Origin: Palsa-504 sp050011155
Lineage (GTDB): Bacteria > Actinomycetota > Actinomycetes > Streptosporangiales > Streptosporangiaceae
Assembly (NCBI GenBank): GCA_050011155.1
Contig: JBEKJP010000028.1
Location: forward strand, 1-64,000
Direction: 5' to 3'
DNA: 64,000 nucleotides
The translations under genes and the position numbers were made by a program. Below, in pieces: positions 51,713 through 59,079 of this stretch. The stretch's first letter is position 1, and each line of letters opens with the position of its first letter. The notes beneath the pieces are model-generated. The model was not told the origin of the DNA and searched no databases. It saw nothing but the letters and a program-made list of their open reading frames with translations.

Positions 51713-52592
51713 CGGCCTGGTGCCAGCTCAGCTCGCCGGGGCCGAACGTGGCCGCCGCCTGCCGCTGGTAGCTGCGCACCAACCGCCCGGCCAGCACCCG
51801 GCCGAACCGCCTGACCAGCGGTCGCTGCCAGCCCGGGACGTGCAAGGGCGGCTCGCTGAGCAGCAGCGAGGTGTACCCGACGTCGTGCGCCGGCGGGGCC
51901 AGCAATGCCGTGCTCCAGTCGAGCACCGTCACCCGGTCGCCGTCGGCGAGCAGGTTGAACGGGTGCAGGTCACCATGGCAGATGACGTCCGGCGCGGGCC
52001 CGGGCGGGTGAGCGGCCAGCCAGCGGCCCGCATCCGCCAGGTCGGGGCGGCCGAAGGTGCCCGCGAACCGCACGAGCGCCGCGAGCAGCCCCGGCAGCGT
52101 CACCGGTACCTCCCGGACCTGCTCGAGCTGGCCGCGGACCAGGTCCGGGTCGAGCGCGTGCAGCCGCGCCATCGAGGTGGCCAGCAGTTCCGGGATCTCA
52201 CCCAAGAGCCGCCGCACGGCGCCCGGGGTCAGCCCGCCGTCGAGCCCGGAAATCGCTGGCTCACCCGCCGCCCTGTCCATCACCATGAATGCCTGGCCCA
52301 GGCCGTCATCCGGGCCGCCGGCCACGCGTACGCACGGCGTCGGGAAGCCCGCGGCGGCCACCGCGCGCTGCACGATCGTCTCCTTGCGGGCCGTGCCGGG
52401 ATCGGGCATCAGCCGGGCGACCAGCCCGGCCGGCCAGCCATCGGGCGGGTCCGCGAGCGAGAACGACAGCAGCTCGGCCCAGAAACCGCCCGTCATCGGG
52501 TCGGGCCGGGAGCTGTACTCCAGGCCCGGCAAGCCGGTGGCGTTCCGCAGGACCTCGATCAGCCGGTCAGTGATCTCAACGTTTACCGTCAC
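51546..52592 (-). CDS. APH-family phosphotransferase
   Basis: 348 residues from GTG 52592. The APH kinase fold has the catalytic loop VICHGDLHPFNLLADGD and metal-binding VLDWSTAL. It may phosphorylate a small molecule such as an aminoglycoside, macrolide, choline or homoserine; the sequence does not decide. It overlaps the acyltransferase by 167 bases at the 3' end and is divergent from a MerR regulator, whose palindromic site overlaps its start codon. Confidence 0.87.
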   Translation of the reverse strand: MTVNVEITDRLIEVLRNATGLPGLEYSSRPDPMTGGFWAELLSFSLADPPDGWPAGLVARLMPDPGTARKETIVQRAVAAAGFPTPCVRVAGGPDDGLGQAFMVMDRAAGEPAISGLDGGLTPGAVRRLLGEIPELLATSMARLHALDPDLVRGQLEQVREVPVTLPGLLAALVRFAGTFGRPDLADAGRWLAAHPPGPAPDVICHGDLHPFNLLADGDRVTVLDWSTALLAPPAHDVGYTSLLLSEPPLHVPGWQRPLVRRFGRVLAGRLVRSYQRQAAATFGPGELSWHQAVTCLRALVEVAGWEHQGPAGAHAGHPWLVSGPAFAGRLAALTGTPVAARAPGRAR

Positions 52593-52604
52593 GGTATTTA
52601 CCGT
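52584..52604. promoter_or_regulatory. Overlapping palindromes between the APH and MerR genes
   Basis: TACCGT-C-ACGGTA-TT-TACCGT forms two overlapping dyads that cover the GTG start of the APH gene. This would let the MerR-type protein control both divergent genes. Confidence 0.6.
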
Positions 52605-52631
52605 AACAATACTTCTTGATACTGTCTAGCC

Positions 52632-53483
52632 ATGACTGCTGCCGCACGGGAAGGCGCGGCCGGGACGGCTGAACCGCTGACCATCGATGACCTCGCCCGC
52701 CAGGTCAAGCTGCCGGTGCGGACGATCCGCGAGTACCACACGATGCGCCTGCTGCCGCCCGCGGAACGGCGCGGCCGCGTCGGCCTGTACGGTCCCGGGC
52801 ACATTCAGCGCCTGCAGCTCATCGCCCGCCTGCAGCACCGCGGCTACTCGCTGGCCGGAATCCGCGACCTGCTCGGAGCGTGGGAGAACGGCACCGACCT
52901 GACCACCTTGCTCGGCGTCGACCAGAGCCAGGCCGCGCTGGACGAGACGCCGCTCCGGCTGACCCGGGCCGAGCTGCTCCAGCAGCTCCCGGCCCTGGCG
53001 GCGGACGCCGCCCTGCCCCGCGCGGTCCAGGCCGGGCTGGTGCGCCCGCAGGGCCAGGATCACTTCATCGTGCGCAGTCCCGCCCTGCTGGCCCTGGCGG
53101 CGGACTGGGGCCGGGCCGGCGTCCCGCTGGCCGAGGCGCTCGACGTGATCGAGGCGCTGAACGGTGACCTCAGCGCGCTGGCGCGCACGCTGGCGGAGCT
53201 CATCGCCGGCCGTGTCTGGCCGTCGGCCGCGGCCGGCCCCGGCGACCTGCCCGGCCTGTTCCGGCGCGGCCGCCCGCTGCTGCTCCAGGGCGTGGCCAGC
53301 ATGCTCGCCGACCGGCTGGGCGCCGCGCTGGCCGAACGGGCCGAGGCGACCGGTGACCGCCAGCTCCTGGCCGCGCTCGACGCCGTCAGCGTGGGCGCGG
53401 TGACGGACGCCGCGGGCACGATCCACCGGCGGCGGAACCGGCCAGGAGATCCGGCCGGGAGATCCGGCCAGAACCCAGGCTGA
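52632..53483 (+). CDS. MerR-family transcriptional regulator
   Basis: 283 residues. N-terminal MerR HTH (TIDDLARQVKLPVRTIREYH) and second helix RLQLIARLQHRGYSLAGIRDLL. The long C-terminal part (about 95-260) resembles the effector domain of large actinobacterial MerR regulators rather than metal sensors; no Cys pair is present. It is divergent from the APH gene and converges on an aldo/keto reductase. Confidence 0.9.
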   Translation: MTAAAREGAAGTAEPLTIDDLARQVKLPVRTIREYHTMRLLPPAERRGRVGLYGPGHIQRLQLIARLQHRGYSLAGIRDLLGAWENGTDLTTLLGVDQSQAALDETPLRLTRAELLQQLPALAADAALPRAVQAGLVRPQGQDHFIVRSPALLALAADWGRAGVPLAEALDVIEALNGDLSALARTLAELIAGRVWPSAAAGPGDLPGLFRRGRPLLLQGVASMLADRLGAALAERAEATGDRQLLAALDAVSVGAVTDAAGTIHRRRNRPGDPAGRSGQNPG

Positions 53484-53484
53484 A

Positions 53485-54513
53485 TCAGGCGGCGGCGCGT
53501 TCGCCGGCGGGCCGGCGGCGCAGGCCGGGGCGCTGCAGGGCCGGGGGCAGGTAGGCGGACTGGTCGGGCGCGCCGACGTCGGTGCCGGGCGGGACGATCT
53601 CGTCGATCCGGTCGAGGAGGTCGTCGGCGAGCGTGACGTCGACGCCGGCCAGCAGGTCCTCGAGCTGCTCCATCGTCCGCGGCCCGATGATCGCGCTGGT
53701 CACGCCGGGGTGGGCGATGGCGAACGCCATCGCGAGATGCGTCATCGGCAGGCCCGCCTGCTCGGCGAGCGGGATGATCCGCTCGACGGCGTCGAGCCGG
53801 GGCCCGTCGCGGAAGCTGGTGAAGATGGCGGCGCGGCGCAGGTCGGTCGGCTGGTCCTTGCGGATCCGCCCGGTGAGCATGCCCTTCGCCAGCGGGCTCC
53901 AGACCAGCGTGCCCATCCCGTAGCGCTGGGCAACGGGCAGCACCTCGGCTTCGATGCCGCGGTTGAGGATCGAGTAGGGCGGCTGCTCGGTGCGGAACCG
54001 CTCCAGGCCACGCCGTTCGGCTACCCACTGGGCCTCGACGATGTCGGAGGCGGGCATCGTCGAGGAGCCGATCGCGCGGACCTTGCCCCCGCGGACCAGG
54101 TCCGAGAGCGCCGAGAGCGTCTCCTCGATGTCGGTGTCGGGGTCCGGCCGGTGGATCTGGTAGAGGTCGATGTGGTCGGTCTGCAGGCGGCGCAGCGAGT
54201 TCTCGACCTCGGCGATGATCCAGCGCCTGGAGTTGCCGCGCTGATTGGGATCATCACCCATCGGGCCGTGCACCTTGGTCGCGAGGACGACGTCGTCGCG
54301 GCGCCCCTTGAGCGCCTTCCCGACGATCTCCTCGGACTCGCCCGCCGAGTACCGGTCGGCGGTGTCGACGAAGTTGATCCCGGCGTCCAGCGCCGTGTGG
54401 ATGATCCGGATCGAGTCCTCGTGGTCGGGGTTGCCGCCGGCGCCGAACATCATCGCGCCGAGCGCGTAGGGACTGACCTTGATGCCGGTCCGGCCGAGGG
54501 TGCGGTACTGCAT
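53485..54513 (-). CDS. Aldo/keto reductase (AKR, YghZ/Tas-like)
   Basis: 342 residues from ATG 54513. MQYRTLGRTGIKVSPYALG opening, catalytic Asp/Tyr in NFVDTADRYSAGESEEIV, Lys in LATKVHGPMGD, and NADPH-binding IIGPRTMEQLEDLL. It is divergent from a TetR gene with paired TTTCC/GGAAA operators between, so it is probably repressed by that protein and induced by an aldehyde or quinone stress signal. Confidence 0.92.
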   Translation of the reverse strand: MQYRTLGRTGIKVSPYALGAMMFGAGGNPDHEDSIRIIHTALDAGINFVDTADRYSAGESEEIVGKALKGRRDDVVLATKVHGPMGDDPNQRGNSRRWIIAEVENSLRRLQTDHIDLYQIHRPDPDTDIEETLSALSDLVRGGKVRAIGSSTMPASDIVEAQWVAERRGLERFRTEQPPYSILNRGIEAEVLPVAQRYGMGTLVWSPLAKGMLTGRIRKDQPTDLRRAAIFTSFRDGPRLDAVERIIPLAEQAGLPMTHLAMAFAIAHPGVTSAIIGPRTMEQLEDLLAGVDVTLADDLLDRIDEIVPPGTDVGAPDQSAYLPPALQRPGLRRRPAGERAAA

Positions 54514-54586
54514 GCCGTCTCTCCTGTCAGGGACGAGGTACGGTGGCGGCGCGCCGGGCGGCATATGATGAGCCAAGCGGAACGTC

Positions 54587-54614
54587 TTTCCAGTACTATA
54601 TGGAAAAGCTTTCC
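54587..54614. promoter_or_regulatory. TetR operator between the aldo/keto reductase and tetR
   Basis: TTTCCA-N8-TGGAAA (54587-54606) overlaps GGAAA-AGC-TTTCC (54602-54614). The three TTTCC/GGAAA units lie in an AT-rich divergent promoter. Confidence 0.72.
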
Positions 54615-54638
54615 GGTTAAGCAAATCGGAGGAGTGGC

Positions 54639-55280
54639 GTGACCGCAGACACGGCGCTGACCGGGGCGGGCCCGGAGAGCCCGGAGAGCCCGGAGAACCA
54701 GGCACCGCCCGGGCGGCGCCGCTTGCGCGCCGACGCCCGGCGCAACGTCGACGCCCTGCTCGAGGCGGCGAAGGCCGTCTTCGCCACGTCGGGCGTGAAC
54801 GCGCCCGCCAAGGAGATCGCCGATCTGGCCGGCGTCGGCGTCGGGACCTTGTACCGGCACTTCCCGCAGCGCTCGGACCTGGTCAAGGCGGTATTCCAGC
54901 GTGGGGTGGACGCCTGCGCCAGCGCGGCCCAGGCCCTGGCCGCCGCGCACGAGCCCGGCGCGGCCCTGGCGATGTGGCTCGGCCGGTACACCGAGTTCCT
55001 GGCGACCAAGCGCGGACTCGCCACCGCCCTGCACTCGGGCGATCCGGCCTTCGACGCGCTGCCCGCCTACTTCATGGAGCGGCTCGGGCCCGCCCTCGGG
55101 TCACTGCTCGACGCCGCCACCGCGAGCGGCGAGATCCGCGCCGGCATCAGCCCGGACGACCTCCTGCACGCCGTCGCCCACCTGTGCGTGCCGGTGCCGG
55201 GCGAGGGAGCGGCGTACAGCCAGCGCATGGTCGCGCTCCTCGTCGACGGCCTGCGCTACGGCGCCGGCCCGCATAGGTAG
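54639..55280 (+). CDS. TetR-family transcriptional regulator
   Basis: 213 residues from GTG 54639 with a GGAGGAG site. The HTH is at about residues 50-75 (AKEIADLAGVGVGTLYRHF), followed by a SbtR-like C-terminal ligand domain. The N-terminal tail has three 9-base repeats encoding SPE. It probably represses itself and the divergent reductase through the sites just upstream. Confidence 0.93.
   Translation: MTADTALTGAGPESPESPENQAPPGRRRLRADARRNVDALLEAAKAVFATSGVNAPAKEIADLAGVGVGTLYRHFPQRSDLVKAVFQRGVDACASAAQALAAAHEPGAALAMWLGRYTEFLATKRGLATALHSGDPAFDALPAYFMERLGPALGSLLDAATASGEIRAGISPDDLLHAVAHLCVPVPGEGAAYSQRMVALLVDGLRYGAGPHR
54671..54697 (+). repeat. In-frame 9-base tandem repeat in tetR
   Basis: Three copies of CCCGGAGAG (last with one change) encode the PESPESPEN tail. 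Confidence 0.9.
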
Positions 55281-55353
55281 CCCGCATGTGTAGCCCGGCC
55301 TGACCGGGGCAGGGGCAGCAGGTCCGCATCCGCGATCATGCTGAGGAGAGTTC

Positions 55354-56190
55354 TTGACTTCCATTCCGGACATCACGCTGAACAACGGCCAGACCATCCC
55401 GCAGTTCGGCTTCGGCGTCTTCCAGATCGAGCCGAAGGACACGGCGGCCGCCGTGAGCACGGCGCTGGAGGCCGGGTACCGGCACATCGACACCGCCGAG
55501 ATGTATGGCAACGAGGCCGAGGTCGGCGAGGCCATCGCCCGGTCGGACCTGGACCGCGGCGAGGTCTTCGTCACCAGCAAGCTGGACAACGACGCGCACG
55601 AGCCCGACGACGCCCGCCATGCCTTCGACGCGACGCTCAAGGCGCTGGGCACCGACTACGTCGACCTGTTCCTGATCCACTGGCCGCTCCCGGCCCGGTA
55701 CGGCGGCGACTTCGTGCAGACCTGGCGGGCGCTGGAGGAGTTCTACCGCGAGGGCCGGGCCCGGTCCATCGGCGTCTCCAACTTCCAGCCCCACCACCTG
55801 CGGCGGCTGCACGGCGAGACCGACATCATCCCGGCCGTCAACCAGATCGAGGTGCACCCGTACCTGACCCAGGACGACGTGCGCGCCTTCTGCGCCGGGC
55901 ACCAGATCGCGATCGAGGCCTGGTCGCCGCTGGGACAGGGCAGCGTCCTGGACGACCCCGCCGTCCGGTCCGTCGCCGAGCGGGCCGGGAAGACCCCCGC
56001 CCAGGTCGTGCTGCGCTGGCACATCCAGCGAGGCGACATCGTGTTCCCCAAGTCGGTCACCCCCGACCGGATCCGGGAGAACATCGCCATCTTCGACTTC
56101 GAGCTGTCCGCCGCCGACGTCGAGGACATCACGGTGCTGAACAAGAACGAGCGCACCGGCCCCGACCCCGACAAGTTCGACGGCCGCTAG
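55354..56190 (+). CDS. Aldo/keto reductase (2,5-diketo-gluconate reductase type)
   Basis: 278 residues from TTG 55354 with a GAGGAGAG site. SIPDITLNNGQTIPQFGFGVF opening, catalytic RHIDTAEMYGNEAEVG, VTSKLDNDAHEPD, and FPKSVTPDRIRENIAIFDFEL. An NADPH-dependent aldehyde or ketone reductase. It follows tetR by 73 bases and may belong to the same regulon. It converges on the Gfo/Idh gene with a 4-base overlap. Confidence 0.92.
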   Translation: MTSIPDITLNNGQTIPQFGFGVFQIEPKDTAAAVSTALEAGYRHIDTAEMYGNEAEVGEAIARSDLDRGEVFVTSKLDNDAHEPDDARHAFDATLKALGTDYVDLFLIHWPLPARYGGDFVQTWRALEEFYREGRARSIGVSNFQPHHLRRLHGETDIIPAVNQIEVHPYLTQDDVRAFCAGHQIAIEAWSPLGQGSVLDDPAVRSVAERAGKTPAQVVLRWHIQRGDIVFPKSVTPDRIRENIAIFDFELSAADVEDITVLNKNERTGPDPDKFDGR

Positions 56191-57062
56191 CCGTTCACGC
56201 CCAGCCCGGCGGGCCCTTCGGTGACCCGCATGCCGAGCTGGGCGGCGATCTCGGCCAGGATGTCCTGGACGGCCGCGGTATCGGCCAGCGGCATGACCGC
56301 GCTCTCGGTGTGGCCGGCGGCCACCCGTTCGGTGACCTCGGCCAGCTCGTGGGCCTCGCCGGGGGCCGGGCTGCGCAGCGAGGCGAACAGCAGCGCCGAG
56401 CGGCCGCCCGGGTAGCGCAGCAGCACCGACTCCTCCACGTCGGCCCCGCTGGCAAGCACGGTCCCGTGCGCGACGACCGCGTCCGGGACACCGAGGAGCA
56501 TCTGGGCGAAAGAAACCGGGTAGACGCCCAGGTGGAAGAGCAAGCCGTCACCCCGTTCGGGATAAAAGGCCTGAACGGTCAGGTCGGCCGGGCGGCGTAC
56601 CCCGAGGTCGGCCGTCACCGCGCGCACCTCGCCGATGGCCCCGTCGGCCACCAGGTCCCGCAGCCGCGCCACGGCCGGGCAGAACCGGGTCCACATCGCC
56701 TCCATGGCGAAGCGGCCGGCCGCGCGGGCCGCCGCGACGACCTCCCTGGTCGCCGCCGGGGTGACCGTGAACGACTTCTCCACCAGGACCGCCTTGCCGG
56801 CCGCCAGCGCGGCCAGGGCCAGCGCGCGGTGCTGCGGATGCGGGGTGGCCACGTAGACCACGTCCACGTCCGGGTCGGCGACCAGCGCCCGGTAGGAACC
56901 GTGCGCGACCGGGACCCGCCCGCGGCCGCCCGGCGGGGCGAGCGCGGCGGCGAAGGCCGCCGCCCGCGCGGCCGAGCGCGAGCCGACGGCGGTGAGCACC
57001 GCGCCCGGCACGTGGACGAGGTCCCGCATCACCTTCTCGGCGGCCGGCCCCGGCCCGGCCAC
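56187..57062 (-). CDS. Gfo/Idh/MocA-family oxidoreductase, probably frameshifted near the start
   Basis: 291 residues in the open frame from GTG 57062. The NAD fold core VVYVATPHPQHRALALAAL, the EK motif VLVEKSFTV and the C-terminal domain with FHLGVYPVSFAQMLLG are intact. The normal beginning MTVRWG- is encoded from ATG 57081 in the neighbouring frame and is separated by a run of seven G. Removing one G gives MTVRWGVAGPGPAAEKV and restores the dinucleotide-binding loop. Substrate unknown. Confidence 0.8.
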   Translation of the reverse strand: MAGPGPAAEKVMRDLVHVPGAVLTAVGSRSAARAAAFAAALAPPGGRGRVPVAHGSYRALVADPDVDVVYVATPHPQHRALALAALAAGKAVLVEKSFTVTPAATREVVAAARAAGRFAMEAMWTRFCPAVARLRDLVADGAIGEVRAVTADLGVRRPADLTVQAFYPERGDGLLFHLGVYPVSFAQMLLGVPDAVVAHGTVLASGADVEESVLLRYPGGRSALLFASLRSPAPGEAHELAEVTERVAAGHTESAVMPLADTAAVQDILAEIAAQLGMRVTEGPAGLGVNG

Positions 57063-57123
57063 CCCCCCACCGCACGGTCATACCCCGATCATGGCCCACG
57101 GGCCGCCTGGATATCCTGCATAT

Positions 57124-57951
57124 GTGTCCGAGCCGGCCGTCACCGCCCCCGAGGCCGCGGAGCCCGTCGCAGTGGAGCCCGCCGCCGCGGAGCCGGCCGG
57201 GGACAGCGGCGCGTTCCGGATCCAGGCGGTCGACCGGGCTGTGCTGCTGCTGAAATCGGTGTCGACCAGCGCCACGCCGCCCACCGTCCTGGAACTCGCG
57301 CGCGCCTGCGGGATCAACCGCAGCACGGCCTGGCGGCTGCTGCGCACCCTGGAGTACCACGGCCTGATCGACCGGGACCCCGTCACCCAGCGGTACACCG
57401 TCGGGTACGGCGCGATCACGATCGCCGGCGCGGTCACCGACGACACGCTGGTCCGCCGGGTCCGCCCGCTGCTGACGGACCTGTCCGCGCGGACGGAAGA
57501 GTCCGTCACCCTCGCCGTGGCCAAACGGTTCAACCTGGTCTACGTGGACCAGGTCGACCCGCCAACCCTCATGGCGCCGAACTGGCTGGACAAGCCGCTG
57601 CCCCTGCACGCGACCTCGGGGGGCAAGGCCTTCCTGGCCTGGCTCGGCCCGGACGAGCGCCGCGCGATCTTGCCGGAGGAACTCCCGCGGTACACCCCGC
57701 GCACCATCACCCGGCGCGCCGACCTGGAACGCGAGCTGGAAGAGGTCAGGCGGACGGGTTACGCGCTATGCGCGTCGGAGTACGAGGAGTTCTCCTCCGG
57801 CGCCTCCGCCGCGGTGCTGAACTCACGCGGCTACCCGATGGCGGTGGTCAACGTCTGGGGACCCACCCCGCGTAACCCGGTGCGGAAGCTGCACAAGATG
57901 GGCCGCGAAGCGGTGAAGACCGCCGAGGAGATCGGCAAGCTGCTGGACTGA
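57124..57951 (+). CDS. IclR-family transcriptional regulator
   Basis: 275 residues from GTG 57124 (ATG 57091 is the alternative). A TATCCT -10 ends about 7 bases before GTG, so a leaderless start is likely. After a 25-residue Ala/Glu-rich tail comes the winged HTH (LELARACGINRSTAWRLLRTLEYHGL) and an IclR effector domain (LPLHATSGGKAFLAWL). It sits head to tail with the convergent carnitine dehydrogenase gene (4 bases apart) and probably regulates that operon. Confidence 0.9.
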   Translation: MSEPAVTAPEAAEPVAVEPAAAEPAGDSGAFRIQAVDRAVLLLKSVSTSATPPTVLELARACGINRSTAWRLLRTLEYHGLIDRDPVTQRYTVGYGAITIAGAVTDDTLVRRVRPLLTDLSARTEESVTLAVAKRFNLVYVDQVDPPTLMAPNWLDKPLPLHATSGGKAFLAWLGPDERRAILPEELPRYTPRTITRRADLERELEEVRRTGYALCASEYEEFSSGASAAVLNSRGYPMAVVNVWGPTPRNPVRKLHKMGREAVKTAEEIGKLLD

Positions 57952-57955
57952 GCGG

Positions 57956-58930
57956 CTAGCCGCCCGCCGAGTACCGCTCCACCAGGGGCAGCAGCTCGGC
58001 CAGGAACTCATCACGCAGCCGCTCCAGCTCGGCGACCGGGCGCCCGGCGGCTTCGGCCAGGCAGCCGTTCACCATCCGCTCCCGCAGCTGGGGGGTCAGC
58101 TCCGGCGCCTCCAGCCGGGTCCACGGTTCCAGCAGGGCCGCCCCGAAGTGGTCCAGCATGTGCGACATCCCGCCGCTGCCCCCGGCCAGGTGGAAGGTGA
58201 GGCAAGGACCCATCTGCGCCCAGCGCAGGCCCGGCCCCCACGCGATCGCGGCGTCGATCTCCTCGACCGTGGCTTCCCCGGCCGCCACCATGTGCAGCGC
58301 TTCGCGCCACATGGCCTCCTGCAGGCGGTTCCCGACGAAACCGGGCAGTTCCCCGGACAGCCGCAGCGGCCGCTTGCCGACGGCGGCGTAGAACGCGGTC
58401 AGCCAGTCAACCGCGGCCGGGTCCGTCTTCTCCCCGCCGGCCACCTCCACCAGCGGGATCAGGTACGGCGGGTTGAACGGGTGCCCGACCACGCACCGCT
58501 GCGGGCTGGCGCAGTCAGCCTGCAGCATGGTCATCGCGAACCCCGAGGTGCTGGAGGCGATGACGACCTCCGGCGGGGTGACGGCGTCGATCTGCGCCAG
58601 CACCCGGCGCTTGAGCGCCGCGTCCTCGGGGCAGTTCTCCTGCACCACGTCGGCGCCGCCGACCGCGTCCGCGAGCGTCCGGCAGAACGTCAGCCGCTCC
58701 GGGCTGGCCCCGGGGCGCAGCCCCAGCCGCTCCAGCACCGGCCAGGCCGAGTCCCGCATGCGCAGCAGGCCATCGCGGGCGCCCGCCCCCGGGTCGTGCA
58801 CGTCCACGTCGAAACCCATCCGCAGGTAGTGCAGGGCCCAGCCGCCGCCGATGACCCCCGCGCCGACGATCCCCACCCGGCGCGCCGCGCCTGGTCCCCC
58901 TGCGGGCACAGTGCCTCCTTCAGAATCCAC
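57956..58930 (-). CDS. L-carnitine dehydrogenase (3-hydroxyacyl-CoA dehydrogenase family)
   Basis: 324 residues from GTG 58930, or 317 from GTG 58909; each has its own GGAGG site because of a 21-base duplication. NAD-binding VGIVGAGVIGGGWALHYL, then HPFNPPYLIPLVEV with the catalytic His. The segment GLRWAQMGPCLTFHLAGGSGGMSHML is the hallmark of L-carnitine dehydrogenases. It oxidises carnitine to 3-dehydrocarnitine with NAD+. The BKACE gene lies upstream in the same operon. Confidence 0.88.
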   Translation of the reverse strand: MDSEGGTVPAGGPGAARRVGIVGAGVIGGGWALHYLRMGFDVDVHDPGAGARDGLLRMRDSAWPVLERLGLRPGASPERLTFCRTLADAVGGADVVQENCPEDAALKRRVLAQIDAVTPPEVVIASSTSGFAMTMLQADCASPQRCVVGHPFNPPYLIPLVEVAGGEKTDPAAVDWLTAFYAAVGKRPLRLSGELPGFVGNRLQEAMWREALHMVAAGEATVEEIDAAIAWGPGLRWAQMGPCLTFHLAGGSGGMSHMLDHFGAALLEPWTRLEAPELTPQLRERMVNGCLAEAAGRPVAELERLRDEFLAELLPLVERYSAGG

Positions 58931-58954
58931 GGGGCCTCCTTCAGATGCAGCAGC
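58913..58954 (-). repeat. 21-base duplication that doubles a ribosome binding site
   Basis: GCCTCCTTCAGA occurs at 58913-58924 and again at 58934-58945. On the minus strand each copy gives GAAGGAGGC followed by a GTG in the same frame, so the carnitine dehydrogenase gene has two start options. Confidence 0.8.
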
Positions 58955-59073
58955 AGCGCCGTCGGCTTGGGCTCGCCGCCGCGGGCCAGGTACAGCGTCC
59001 CGAGCAGCCGGCTGCCCGCGCTGGCGAACGTCACCCCGGTGATGCCGTCATGCTCCGGCGGAGCTATCGGCAT
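58943..59073 (-). pseudogene. N-terminal remnant of an alpha/beta hydrolase
   Basis: From ATG 59073, 7 bases after the BKACE stop, about 43 codons read MPIAPPEHDGITGVTF, then SRLLGTLYLARGGEPKPTALLLH. The expected oxyanion and nucleophile parts are missing. The frame runs straight into the ribosome binding site of the carnitine dehydrogenase gene, so a deletion removed most of a middle gene of this operon. Confidence 0.7.
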
Positions 59074-59079
59074 GACCGC

